This document shows, piece by piece, positions 55,551-64,000 of a DNA stretch of 64,000 nucleotides. A model generated the notes under the pieces. The model had not been told where the DNA came from, did no database searches, and saw nothing but the letters and a program-made list of their open reading frames with translations. Made by a program: the position numbers and the translations under genes. The stretch comes from Saccharina japonica (lineage: Eukaryota > Sar > Phaeophyceae > Laminariales > Laminariaceae): contig MEHQ01000067.1 of NCBI GenBank assembly GCA_008828725.1, forward strand, positions 531,197 through 595,196, given 5' to 3'. Every line of letters starts with the position of its first letter. Within the stretch, counting starts at the first letter, position 1.

Positions 55551-55776
55551 TCGCACAGCAGCAGCAACAGCACTAACATAACCAGCACCAGCAGCAGCAG
55601 CGGTAACAGCACCAACAACAGCGGTGGCAGCAGCAGCAGCAGCAGCAGCAGCAGATGTAGCAGCACCAACACCACCATCAGCGATCAGCGGTAGGAGCAG
55701 CACCACCAACAGCAGCGGTAGCAGCAACAGCGGTAACAGCAGCAGCAACAGCAGCAGCTGTAACAGCAGTGGCAGC
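55551..55776 (+). repeat. CAG/CAA/CGG trinucleotide-rich block, copy 3
   Basis: Counterpart of 19805-20030, almost the same length and order of units. Lies directly 3' of the duplicated sulfotransferase stop codon. Confidence 0.8.
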
Positions 55777-55786
55777 CGTTGCACCG

Positions 55787-55966
55787 TCACCGCTTCCTGT
55801 CGCCTGCGGATGCCCCCTCCGAGGCGTTGGGTTTGACCTGCTTGACTTCGGCCAGTGCGGCGTCTTTGGCGGCAAGCTTTTTCGCGGTGGTTTTGGCTAC
55901 TAGCGCCTTTCCAAACTCTTCCTCAAACAGCTCGGTGGCCCGTTCCGAACCGCCAGCCATGGCCTC
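55787..55966 (-). CDS. second sulfotransferase exon 16' and stop
   Basis: 180 bases, ATELFEEEFGKALVAKTTAK and tail, GDRKR then TGA at 55787-55789. Confidence 0.85.
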   Translation of the reverse strand, partial: EAMAGGSERATELFEEEFGKALVAKTTAKKLAAKDAALAEVKQVKPNASEGASAGDRKR

Positions 55967-58900
55967 CTGTATAACCATCAACCGTTTCGATAATTTCGAT
56001 CGTTTCGATCCATGACGTGGACGAAAAAAAACAAGCGCAAGGGCGATGGTTAGTCAACATGACTGTCAAACACAACGGAAATTTTGTCAACGTGAGTTAA
56101 CAGTAGTCAATATACAGAGTAGGTTTTGTTTTAACGCGACGTTCAGTCCTCGAGATAATTTCCCTAGGAATACTGTTCTTGTTGAAAGAAATATACCTGG
56201 TAGAGGATAACTACTACTGCTGTCGCAGTTATATGTAACACGTTCTCCATTACAACACAAGGTGCGCCTACGTAGTATCAGCTTGTAGTGGAACCTCGAC
56301 AGCAGGCCGGTATCCCTGGCAGCTACCAGACGCCAACATATTTTCGTCTTGTAATATAATGAGCATTCCAGCGGCACTAGAGCACTGGTAGGAGCATACC
56401 ACGGGTAGAGGGGGTATGCTTGGGCCCTAGATTACTTTTAATATTTTGGTGGGCTGGTAACCTATTAATACTCCGATTGAAGCCGTATTGAAGCAGAGGT
56501 CTAATGACAGTCATGCATGCTACGAGAGGGGTAGTGCTTTTCGGCCAAAACAGCTCTTGACTATTACTGACTATCACTGACTATTACCGACTGTTATTGA
56601 CTTGTTTTGTTTGTTACTGACTAATACTGACTAGTACTGACTGCCACTGACTAATACCGACTAATACAGTACCGGCCCGCTCGTAAGAAAGGAGCTCACC
56701 AGAAAGTCAGCCTGAAAAAACGAAAAAAAAAGAGAAAATTTTCTGCCTAGCCAGTGTACACACTTCAAGAAAGTGACCCCTTCCTGAGGTTGGCCTGGGC
56801 CCACGCCATCATTCATCACGCACTACTATACTACTGTAGGGAAAACGTCTTCTCGGGGACCAAAATACGAAAGCGCAGAATAACAAAATGTGTTTCCGCG
56901 CGCGCCCAGGATAAGAAAGTCAGCCTGAGCCCGGTTTCAGGTTTCTTGTAAGAGGGCCGGTACTGTATTAATACTATCACTGACTATAACTGACAAATAC
57001 TGACTACGAGTATTACTGATTAATACTGACCATTATACTATACTCCTCAACTGGGGAACTATTTTAAAACCTGTATGCACTAGCTCACTTCATCATCTAG
57101 ATTTTTGAGGGCAGGTACTCTGTATGGTCTGTATGATATGTATGATCTGTATTACCTGTATTATCTAGCTCACGTTGCCGGGCGGGAGGCACATAACATG
57201 CGTGATCAACAGCATTAATAGGACATATTTCCTGGGTTGGATCAGTACTTAGTAGTATACAGATCCTGCACAGCACCTCAGAACGGCAGGTTATTATCTA
57301 GACGATCTAGATGAGCTGTAGATGATATATCTGTACATGATCTGTCCGACGGGTGGCGAAGATATTCTCCTAAAAACCGCGTTGTGCGTGAGGTGTAGTG
57401 GGGAGGGAGGAGAAGAGACTACTTAGTGACTTAGTGACCCCGGATCTGAGTTACGACTACTTAAGAGGGAGAGAAAAGCAGGGTGAAGATAATGAATGGG
57501 ATGGTAAGGGAAAAAAAATGAGCTCGCCATATATGTGAGGAACTTCACAAACAATTATCTACAGCTGTAATGCAGTATATATACCCTCTCTAACGTAGTG
57601 TAGTGTAGTGTAGTGTACTGTAGTGTGTTGTATTATACCTGCTTGTCCTTGTCGTCGACGGCCCAGGTCCCGAAGCTCTGGCCAACCAGGCGCGCGAACA
57701 TCTGCATGTGTGGCTTGAAGAACTCTCTCATCTGCCGAACATCAATTATTACATCATATGCAAGGTATGGCTTAGAATAAGAGTACGATTTACAATGTTT
57801 GAAACACGCAATAGTAATGTATCAGGAATGAAAGACCAGGTACCATTGTATCATGTGTCATGTATCATGTACCAGTCACGATATACCAGTACACGGCGTG
57901 ATACCATATACCAGGTACCTGGTATATGGTACGAGTACAACTTATGGTATGCACGGTATACTTCAAGTATAATACCAAAAACTATACCTGATATACTGTG
58001 GTAGGATATCCACGGTTTCGTACAGGGGGGAGGTCGGTCGGTTGTTCCCGCACGACATAGCATAGCGCAACGTACTTGACAACTCAACGGCTTTTTCAAC
58101 GGCTACACCGACTGTCCCATTCGGGCATACACGCCCGCGAGGCCAGTTTACGTCTCACTGCATCGTCATGGGTTGAAGTACGAACTACCGTACGAGCAAT
58201 CAACATGCATACTTGTTACCATATGAAAGTAGCACAGGTGAGTTACATCACAAGCGACCTCCCATATTTGATACCGGGTACCTGATATAATTAGGTATAA
58301 CTGGTGCCGGACTATAAGGCGGTCCGTGGTGAGTGCTACCAGGTACATGTATTCACTCCATCTACCAGCTCTGCCAGGTCGTGGCGGCATGTTTATGTCC
58401 CTGCTCGGCGCACCCTACACGCCTACCCAAATATATCGAAAACCAGAGTGGAGTAACCATCGCCACATCGCCACACAATGGTGCCTTGGTGTCTACTGGT
58501 GTCCTCATGTACTTTAAAAGGGCGACGGCCAATGAACAGCTTCTGTATACCTCTTGAGCGAGATCTTCCGGCATCTCCTCCTTGTAGGCGCTGTCCAGCC
58601 TCCACCCCGTCCGCTTCTCGAAGTCGGGGTATTTTTTGTCTAACTCTGCCATGATGGCCTCCTGCCCTAACGAAGCGTACTCGAAGTTCGATATCCCTGT
58701 AACACCACAGCGCGCGTCGCGAGTTAACACGAAAAAACGTACATAGGAGAAGAAACAGCGACCGCCAGCATCACGCTGCTCGTGGAGCCACTTGCCGGCG
58801 TGCGAGCTGGCGTACGAAGTGCCAGCCCTTTCAGAGCTACGCGTAAAATGCTTCGCGTGTAGCTATGAATGCCACACTATACTGTTGAAACATCACGATA

Positions 58901-61900
58901 ACACAGCAGGAGTAACTATCAACAGCGCGTAAAATTTGATATGTTTGGCTCGGTCAACACCAAGACCAAAAAAGCACACGGCAACAAATATAACAACAAA
59001 TGCAGCGCTACAGATACACCAACAACAATATCATCGACACTATTCATAACAATGACGGCGGACGGACCTAAAAGCACGTTTGCTCCTCGACACCTGCTAT
59101 ACTATTGTAGTAAGGATAATCAGAACCTCCTGTACGATGGACATACAGATATTGGAGAGAAAAAAACATGCATCTCCGTATGTTTGCACGCCGTACTTGG
59201 TTCTGAAAACTATTAGTATTAAGTTTCCCTGTAGTATTAATAGTACTGTCCAACAACACTACAGCTGTACCGAAGACTTCACCGGCCGAAGAGTAACCAT
59301 TGTGCATCTCGGGAGAAAAAGTAGGTATGTTTTTTTTTTTTTTTTTCTATATTTTATCCTTTTACCCCAATGATCCCACACTAATTCCAAGCAGTGTGTC
59401 CTAAAAAAAGTGTGGGTTCATGGGGTATCAAGATGAGAACAGGCGATTTAGTATTTGCGTGTCATCTCACCGATATGTTCGTGGACCATAGGCATGATCT
59501 CCTCGGGCCTATCTCGCAAGTCATCGGTCTCGATGAACAAAATCTGGACGCCAACCATGACGACAAGGACAACAATGGCATTCATTAATCAACAACTATG
59601 TTATACATGCTTTCAAGTCCAGGGGATGGAGGCCACGGCGCAGCATCAAGCATCAAGGAGAGGAGGTAAGCTGGGGCGACGAGATAAACAATATTGTTAC
59701 GGGGGGCATCGTAATGCATACCAGTACCTGGTAGTAGACAGAACCCCTGGTGGACCGAAAAACATACCAGGTACAGTATGCCCCCTTATCAGTAGGGGGC
59801 AATTTTGGTTCTGAATATGGAATATGGCATATTGCTGTGGTGCCCCGTGACAGTAAACGCGTCCCATCGGCACTAACAACCAACCTGCTTATCCGCCTAC
59901 TGAACGAGAAAAACTGACGCAGTTCAAGATCATGCAGGTACAGAAACGCCCCCAAAAGAAAAACGCCTCAAGGGGAAACGCCTCCGAAGGTTGAACGAAA
60001 CATCGTTCTCCACAGGAAAGTACGCCAAGATAAGCATTTAACCGTGAGTCTCTGCCGTAGTAGACTTTAGTGTTGTAACCGTTTTGTAACCGCCACGACG
60101 CAAACACCACCCAAAGCGACTTGCTGCAGTTGTTTATCTATTTTGGTTCTTTCAAGCGTGCCTGTATACAAGTCTTGCAAGTCTGACTCCTACCGGCAAG
60201 GGCAGCTTTGCAATGCCAATGTTGCAATACAGAGGCCAGGCATCCATACAAGGGGGTGGGAGACAGCCGCGGGGTATGTCTGTGTTCACTTAGCGCTTGG
60301 TATATACGATAAGTCGACTCTTAGCAAGAAAATATCACAACATGCTGAAACAAGATGTGAATGCTCTGATTGAGAGCAATCTTTCCTCTTCGAGGTAATA
60401 CTACACATCGGGACACTTGTAAAAGCTAAAAATACATTGTATCATCAACTGCTGTGAGGTCGTTTTTTTCTCGAAACCCCGTATGATATTTGCAAGCTGC
60501 GTGATATAAATTCATCACGCATGCTAAAGGAGGTGTGGTTCTTATAGTAGCCTACATGTTCTGACAGTGTTTGTGCGCAACGAACTCACTACCTGTGTAT
60601 GCCTACTGCAGGAGTCTACCTAATAATTACTACCCGAGCCGGGTTCCCAAGTTTCATCCTTCGCACCTGCTCTCGCGGAATGTGCTTGAGGCAGTGATAC
60701 GCCTGCACATTGTACAAACTCCTGTATACGTACTGGTCAGAAATGCCCGGTGTTACGGTAAAGCACCTGCAAAGGACAAAAACAAAACATAGCCAAGTGA
60801 CAGCGCGGAACGTGCGTGTAGTAAGATAGCAATTAAAAACAAGCAGACCATCGGCGTGTGACGCGCAAAATATGTCAAGAAATCTGGATCACCAAGCACG
60901 CCAAGCACGTACGCGATGGCATATACCTACCTGGGATGTCCTCGTACACGGAGCCTCAACCCACGTTAAGCGTGTGCGGCGTTTCGAGTGACCTATTACT
61001 AACAGACACCCACCAGGACGATGGTATGATAAGGCATAAAGAAACGTGCCTCGGGTCGGCACACAGAAAAATTCGGGGTCAACTAAATAAGGGATTTCTT
61101 CCGATTTCAACCTGACAATCGAACCGCAGGTTTGGGTTTCCAACATAATATGGCGTTGGTGGTGCCGGTCCCGCACACGCGTAATGAAACAAGCAGCGAC
61201 TAAGACAACACGGTATTTTAAGCGTATGCAAAACCTGATATATACAAGACAGGATTGTTTTTTAGGAAAGCTTACCCCTTTATCTTGTCGTCCATTGCCT
61301 TCGCGCTAGACAAGGACTCCCCCGGAGGAACTTCCTCCAACTTGCTCAACCTCAACATCGCGACACCGAAACACTTTTTCAAGCGCGAGAGCTCCTGCCT
61401 CATCACGTCTGCGACCTGCCCGGAGCACAAGAAACGGATGAACAAGTGAGACAGATCAGATACATCATCGACACATATATCATCTACTGTAGATCCTAAC
61501 CTGCGTAACCTTTACTAGCCCCTATAGGACTGCACTCCCGTTCTGGGATGTTATGTTATATCACTACTAATACTACTACTAATAATACTGTTAATAACAG
61601 TAGTAGTACTAATAGTACTAATAGTATTACTCGGAATTAGAGTCAGATACATATATGTATGTTTATGTAATGCAGTGCCGTACTAAAAGGGCTATTGCCA
61701 CCTCACGCACGTCGGACATATCATCTACAGATCATCTACAGATATATCATCTGCAGATAGATTATCTATAGATAGATCCTCCACAGATATATCATCTAGG
61801 TCCCAGCTCGCCGATATGAGATGTTTACAGGGTCTGTACAGTACAGATATAACCCAGGAAACATATGATACATCTCAGGCAGATTGTACGGCTCCCACCC

Positions 61901-63614
61901 AGCAACATGAGCTAGATCGTACAGATTATACAGATTATACAGAGCATACAGATCATACAGATCAGTAGTCTATCTGCCCAGAAATATGTGGATCATCAAG
62001 TACGGATCAGGGATCTGCCCGCTATGTGCAAGGTTGTACAGGCACCATGAGGCACCATGATAATTAACGTGGGGGTGGGCATGCTGCAGGAGATCGCACT
62101 ATCATACTGCAAAAAATGGTGCAAATCAATTGCCTGGGGGGCTTTTTGTAAGTATTGTAGTCGGAAAACGACCAAGACATATACATGTTTTTGCAGCGGT
62201 AAACGGGAGAAGCAGTAATAATATGTTTTTCTGGGGCACTCTTCCACTCCAACTTATTGGAGCCTGTCCTGTAACCACAACTTAGCTTTTTGGCGATGCG
62301 TTAATGCCACAACAACTACAACAAATGTATGAACGTATTACTATTACGTTATTGTTAAACTTGCGCATTGCGCAAATATGTTACTATTGTAGCAGGTGAT
62401 GTTGAACTATAATAAAGCGATTGGACCTCTGGAGGCGTCAAGCGATCTCGACGCTCGCTCTCTACCCACTGGCACTGCTGTAGTGTACTATTTGTACTAT
62501 TACCACTATTATTATTATAAATAGTAATATTAATAGTAGTACTGTGCACTTGTATCAAGCCCTGTACTGTATCAGGCCATGCCCTGTACCAAGAACTGTC
62601 TTTTAAAGAGAAATGCATTCCACTGTACTGGACGTTACTATACCGTAACACTCGTGGTGTTCGTACGGTACTCTGCGATACTTGTAAAATAAACTTATCG
62701 TGCAACAAGCTTTCATAAAACTACTAAAACATTAGATCGATTCGGTGGTTGTCGTAAATAAGAAGAGAAAACGCGAGAGGGAAAAAGAGAGCGTCAAAAG
62801 AGCGATGCTCAAGACAGACAGAAACAAAACAACTGCCATCAAGATAGCAAAACAAAACGTGAGGCTTGGAAGTAATGGCGAATTGGCGATGATGACAATG
62901 ACGCGACCCCGCCCCCCCCTTCCCGAGGGGCCCAGAAACATCCCTCAAGAGCTACAAAGAACACCCCATCACATAACGCCGTCACGCCACCGCTCACCGG
63001 CGCAACCTTCTCCATCTTGACGTAGCAAGTCTCATCGTGCACCCTCTCACCCGCCTGCCCCCAAACCCCCCACATCTTCGGCACACTCGCCAGCTCATTC
63101 AACCTCCTCACACCCCCCGCCCGTCCCTCCGCTTGCTGATTCGCATCTGGCCACAAAGCCCCCGGCGCTGCGTAAGTGTATGCAGCCGGTCGTTCCGAGT
63201 ATCCACCATCAAACGCTCGGGGCACACCGATACCCCCCTCCTCCGGACGATCTTGGTCTCGCCAATCACCCCCATCCCCGCCACCCCACCCCGCCCCGTC
63301 AAGACCATCTCCCGTCCAACCCTCCCAACCTTCGCCTCCCAAGAACTCGTCGTCTTGCGTACCATGCTCCGGTCTGCCGCCCTCCCTCCACGGCTCAAAA
63401 CCGCCATATGCGGCGTTTCCAGCTCCTGGAAGGCGGCTTTCCCACCCCTCACTAACCCTGGCTGGGTGTTGGTCGGAAGCGGCCAGCGGCATCCTGGGAT
63501 CGGTTTGGTTTTGGTAGGAGTCGGCATAGGCTCCGTCGGAGGCGGCGCCATAAGGGGGTTTCTCCCCCCCATTTTGGTAGTACTGGTAGTGCTGGAGGTT
63601 TCTGTGCTGCCGGT
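55787..63614 (-). CDS. second sulfotransferase gene, seven 3' exons (5' part not in the window)
   Basis: Exons: 62998-63614, 61276-61415, 60667-60766, 59471-59543, 58551-58696, 57639-57731, 55787-55966, matching exons 10-16 of the first gene. Lengths are identical for six; exon 10' is 60 bases shorter (617 versus 677), an in-frame change. All donors, acceptors and phases are kept and no stop interrupts the frame. PREQ + ILFIETDDL, REFFKPH and the Lys/Ala tail are all present. The PAPS-binding exons (first-gene exons 2-5) would have to lie beyond position 64000, or the copy is 5'-truncated; DNA similarity to copy 1 is lost just upstream of exon 10'. Confidence 0.8.
56555..57025 (+). repeat. 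10-base ATTACTGACT minisatellite, copy 3, interrupted
   Basis: Shorter counterpart of 20865-21115: units at 56555-56665 and 56966-57025, with a mariner-type MITE inserted between them. Confidence 0.85.
56667..56965. mobile_element. Tc1/mariner-type MITE, 299 bases, TA target duplication
   Basis: Ends CAGTACCGGCCC and GGGCCGGTACTG are exact reverse complements, with TA on each side (56665-56666 and 56966-56967). The inverted repeat weakens after about 28 bases. An AGAAAGTCAGCCTGA block occurs near both ends in direct and related form. Absent from the same array in copy 1, so it inserted after the duplication or was lost there. Confidence 0.9.
57080..57350 (+). mobile_element. MITE, GATCTGTCC family, copy 3
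   Basis: Counterpart of 21690-21945, with GTCTGTATGATATGTATGAT, CTCACGTTGCCGGGCGGGAG, CCTGGGTTGGATCAGTACTT and the end ATGATCTGTCCGACG. Confidence 0.75.
57388..57522 (+). mobile_element. SINE fragment, 5'-truncated
   Basis: Matches only the 3' third of the SINE (TAGTGGGGAGGGAGGAGAAG, GACCCCGGATCTGAGTTACG, GAAGATAATGAATGGGATGG) and ends in an A-run. Copy 1 has the empty site at about 21983; TGAGG may be the target duplication. Confidence 0.75.
57639..57731 (-). CDS. second sulfotransferase exon 15'
   Basis: 93 bases, MREFFKPHMQMFARLVGQSF..GTW, acceptor TTCGGCAG, donor GTATAA. Confidence 0.88.
58551..58696 (-). CDS. second sulfotransferase exon 14'
   Basis: 146 bases, ISNFEYASLGQEAIMAELDK to MPEDLAQE, donor GTATAC. 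Encoded residues as in copy 1. Confidence 0.85.
59471..59543 (-). CDS. second sulfotransferase exon 13'
   Basis: 73 bases, ILFIETDDLRD motif kept, acceptor GGCGTCCAG, donor GTGAGA, phase 1 out. Confidence 0.85.
60667..60766 (-). CDS. second sulfotransferase exon 12'
   Basis: Acceptor CCTTTGCAG, reading CFTVTPGISDQYVYRSLYNV then QAYHCLKHIPREQ. The TAG that could act as an inner acceptor in copy 1 reads TGA here, so only the outer acceptor keeps the frame. Confidence 0.82.
61276..61415 (-). CDS. second sulfotransferase exon 11'
   Basis: 140 bases, VADVMRQELSRLKKCFGVAM and PPGE present, donor GTAAGC, phase 2 out, as in copy 1. The residue before the donor changes Glu to Lys. Confidence 0.78.
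61510..62575. other. copy-3-specific insertion of about 1 kb
   Basis: Copy 1 runs directly from GTAGATCCTAACCTGCGT to CTGTACCAGGAACTGTCTTG (26280-26320); copy 3 has about 1.07 kb between them. It holds a TACTAATA-rich palindromic patch (61560-61635), a MITE at 61705-62020 and otherwise unique sequence without a recognised gene. Confidence 0.7.
61705..62020 (-). mobile_element. MITE, GATCTGTCC family, reverse orientation
   Basis: Left end GTCGGACATATCATCTACAG, middle GGCTCCCACCCAGCAACATGAGCTAG, repeated CAGATTATA units, right end GGATCTGCCCG. No counterpart in copy 1. Confidence 0.7.
62998..63614 (-). CDS. second sulfotransferase exon 10'
   Basis: C-rich acceptor ending CTGCAG, frame from RQHRNLQHYQYYQNGGEK through GWEGWTGDGLDGAGWGG to the VHDETCYVKMEKVAP end, donor GTGAGC. 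Has fewer RQHRN-type repeat units than copy 1; other indels are also multiples of three. Confidence 0.72.
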
Positions 63615-63660
63615 CTGCAGGGGGGAGGGAGGGGGGACGGGTCAGCCTTAACCGTATATG

Positions 63661-64000
63661 TAACCGTCAGCCTTATCTGGACCCACGACGAGGGCAACAT
63701 CTAGCGGTTCCAAATTATAACTTCGAAGCCGTCGTCTGCATGCACTGGCCTTACCCAACACGAAGCGGGTTGACCGTGGCTTGATTTTATGTCGAGAGTC
63801 GAGTTCAAAGGTCTGGCGTCGTACCAACTGATGTGCAACAACGTGTTTATACTCTGTGAAGTTGAACGAGGAGAAAACAAATTGCCCCGCGTGAAAAAAT
63901 AGTTTGATACTGCCGTAAAACAATTTGATAAAACAATAAGTTTTCCCCCCGCTTTTCATACATCCCTGTACACGAAGGAGCAACAGCGACATACTTGGAA
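63661..64000. other. end of window upstream of exon 10', nothing recognised
   Basis: Should be intron of the second sulfotransferase gene if that gene is complete. A minus open frame at 63648-63992 has no family motif. No similarity to 27541-27880 in copy 1 is visible. Confidence 0.4.

Larger units (their letters stand above)
52440..63660. repeat. segmental duplication, copy 3
   Basis: Collinear with 17160-27540, including the seven 3' sulfotransferase exons, the CAG-rich block and the 10-base minisatellite. Differs by several insertions listed separately. Similarity ends just upstream of exon 10'. Confidence 0.9.

Overview
This window looks like nuclear DNA from a eukaryote. Coding sequence comes in short exons (about 40-680 bases) separated by introns of roughly 0.5-2 kb, every intron I could place has GT..AG ends, and most of the rest is repeats and transposon remnants. 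No bacterial operon, rRNA gene or intact tRNA gene was seen. The gene content (a long multi-exon Golgi-type sulfotransferase, its partial duplicate, and a fragment of a fucokinase/GDP-fucose pyrophosphorylase) would suit an organism that makes sulfated fucose-rich polysaccharide, such as a brown alga or related stramenopile. That assignment is inference; the sequence does not name the species.

Layout. 0.5-4.6 kb: an alpha/beta-hydrolase gene on the minus strand, six exons placed, C-terminal part not resolved. 4.6-17 kb: no gene recognised apart from a GIY-YIG-like open frame near 5.5 kb; this stretch holds a G-rich array, a ~1.45 kb imperfect palindrome (8.2-9.6 kb), dispersed GC-rich repeats and two clusters of a 12-base minisatellite in opposite orientation (15.8-17.0 kb). 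17.2-38.5 kb: one sulfotransferase gene on the minus strand. I placed sixteen exons by hand; every splice junction keeps phase and the joined frame runs 976 codons to a TGA at 20,041. The initiating exon upstream of 38,543 was not found. 39.5-47.1 kb: mostly repeats, with a Tc1/mariner-like element with very long inverted repeats (43,137-44,579) and a hAT element with an 8-bp target duplication and a transposase C-terminal remnant (45,238-46,732). 47.15-47.45 kb: a plus-strand exon of a fucokinase/FPGT-like enzyme with an apparent frameshift. 47.7-63.7 kb: segmental duplications. The 3' flank of the sulfotransferase gene occurs three times (17.2-19.2, 48.9-51.4, 52.4-54.9 kb), and the last copy continues into a second set of the seven 3' sulfotransferase exons (55.8-63.6 kb), all in frame.

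How it fits together. The two sulfotransferase copies act as a natural comparison: exons keep their boundaries and reading frame, while introns carry different insertions (a tRNA-derived SINE in copy 1; a mariner MITE, a SINE fragment and a ~1 kb insertion in copy 3). Fucose activation and polysaccharide sulfation could belong to the same matrix-polysaccharide pathway, but the sequence does not show that the genes are co-regulated. Across the whole window a near-palindromic 9-mer, TACCWGGTA, occurs far more often than chance and is unexplained.
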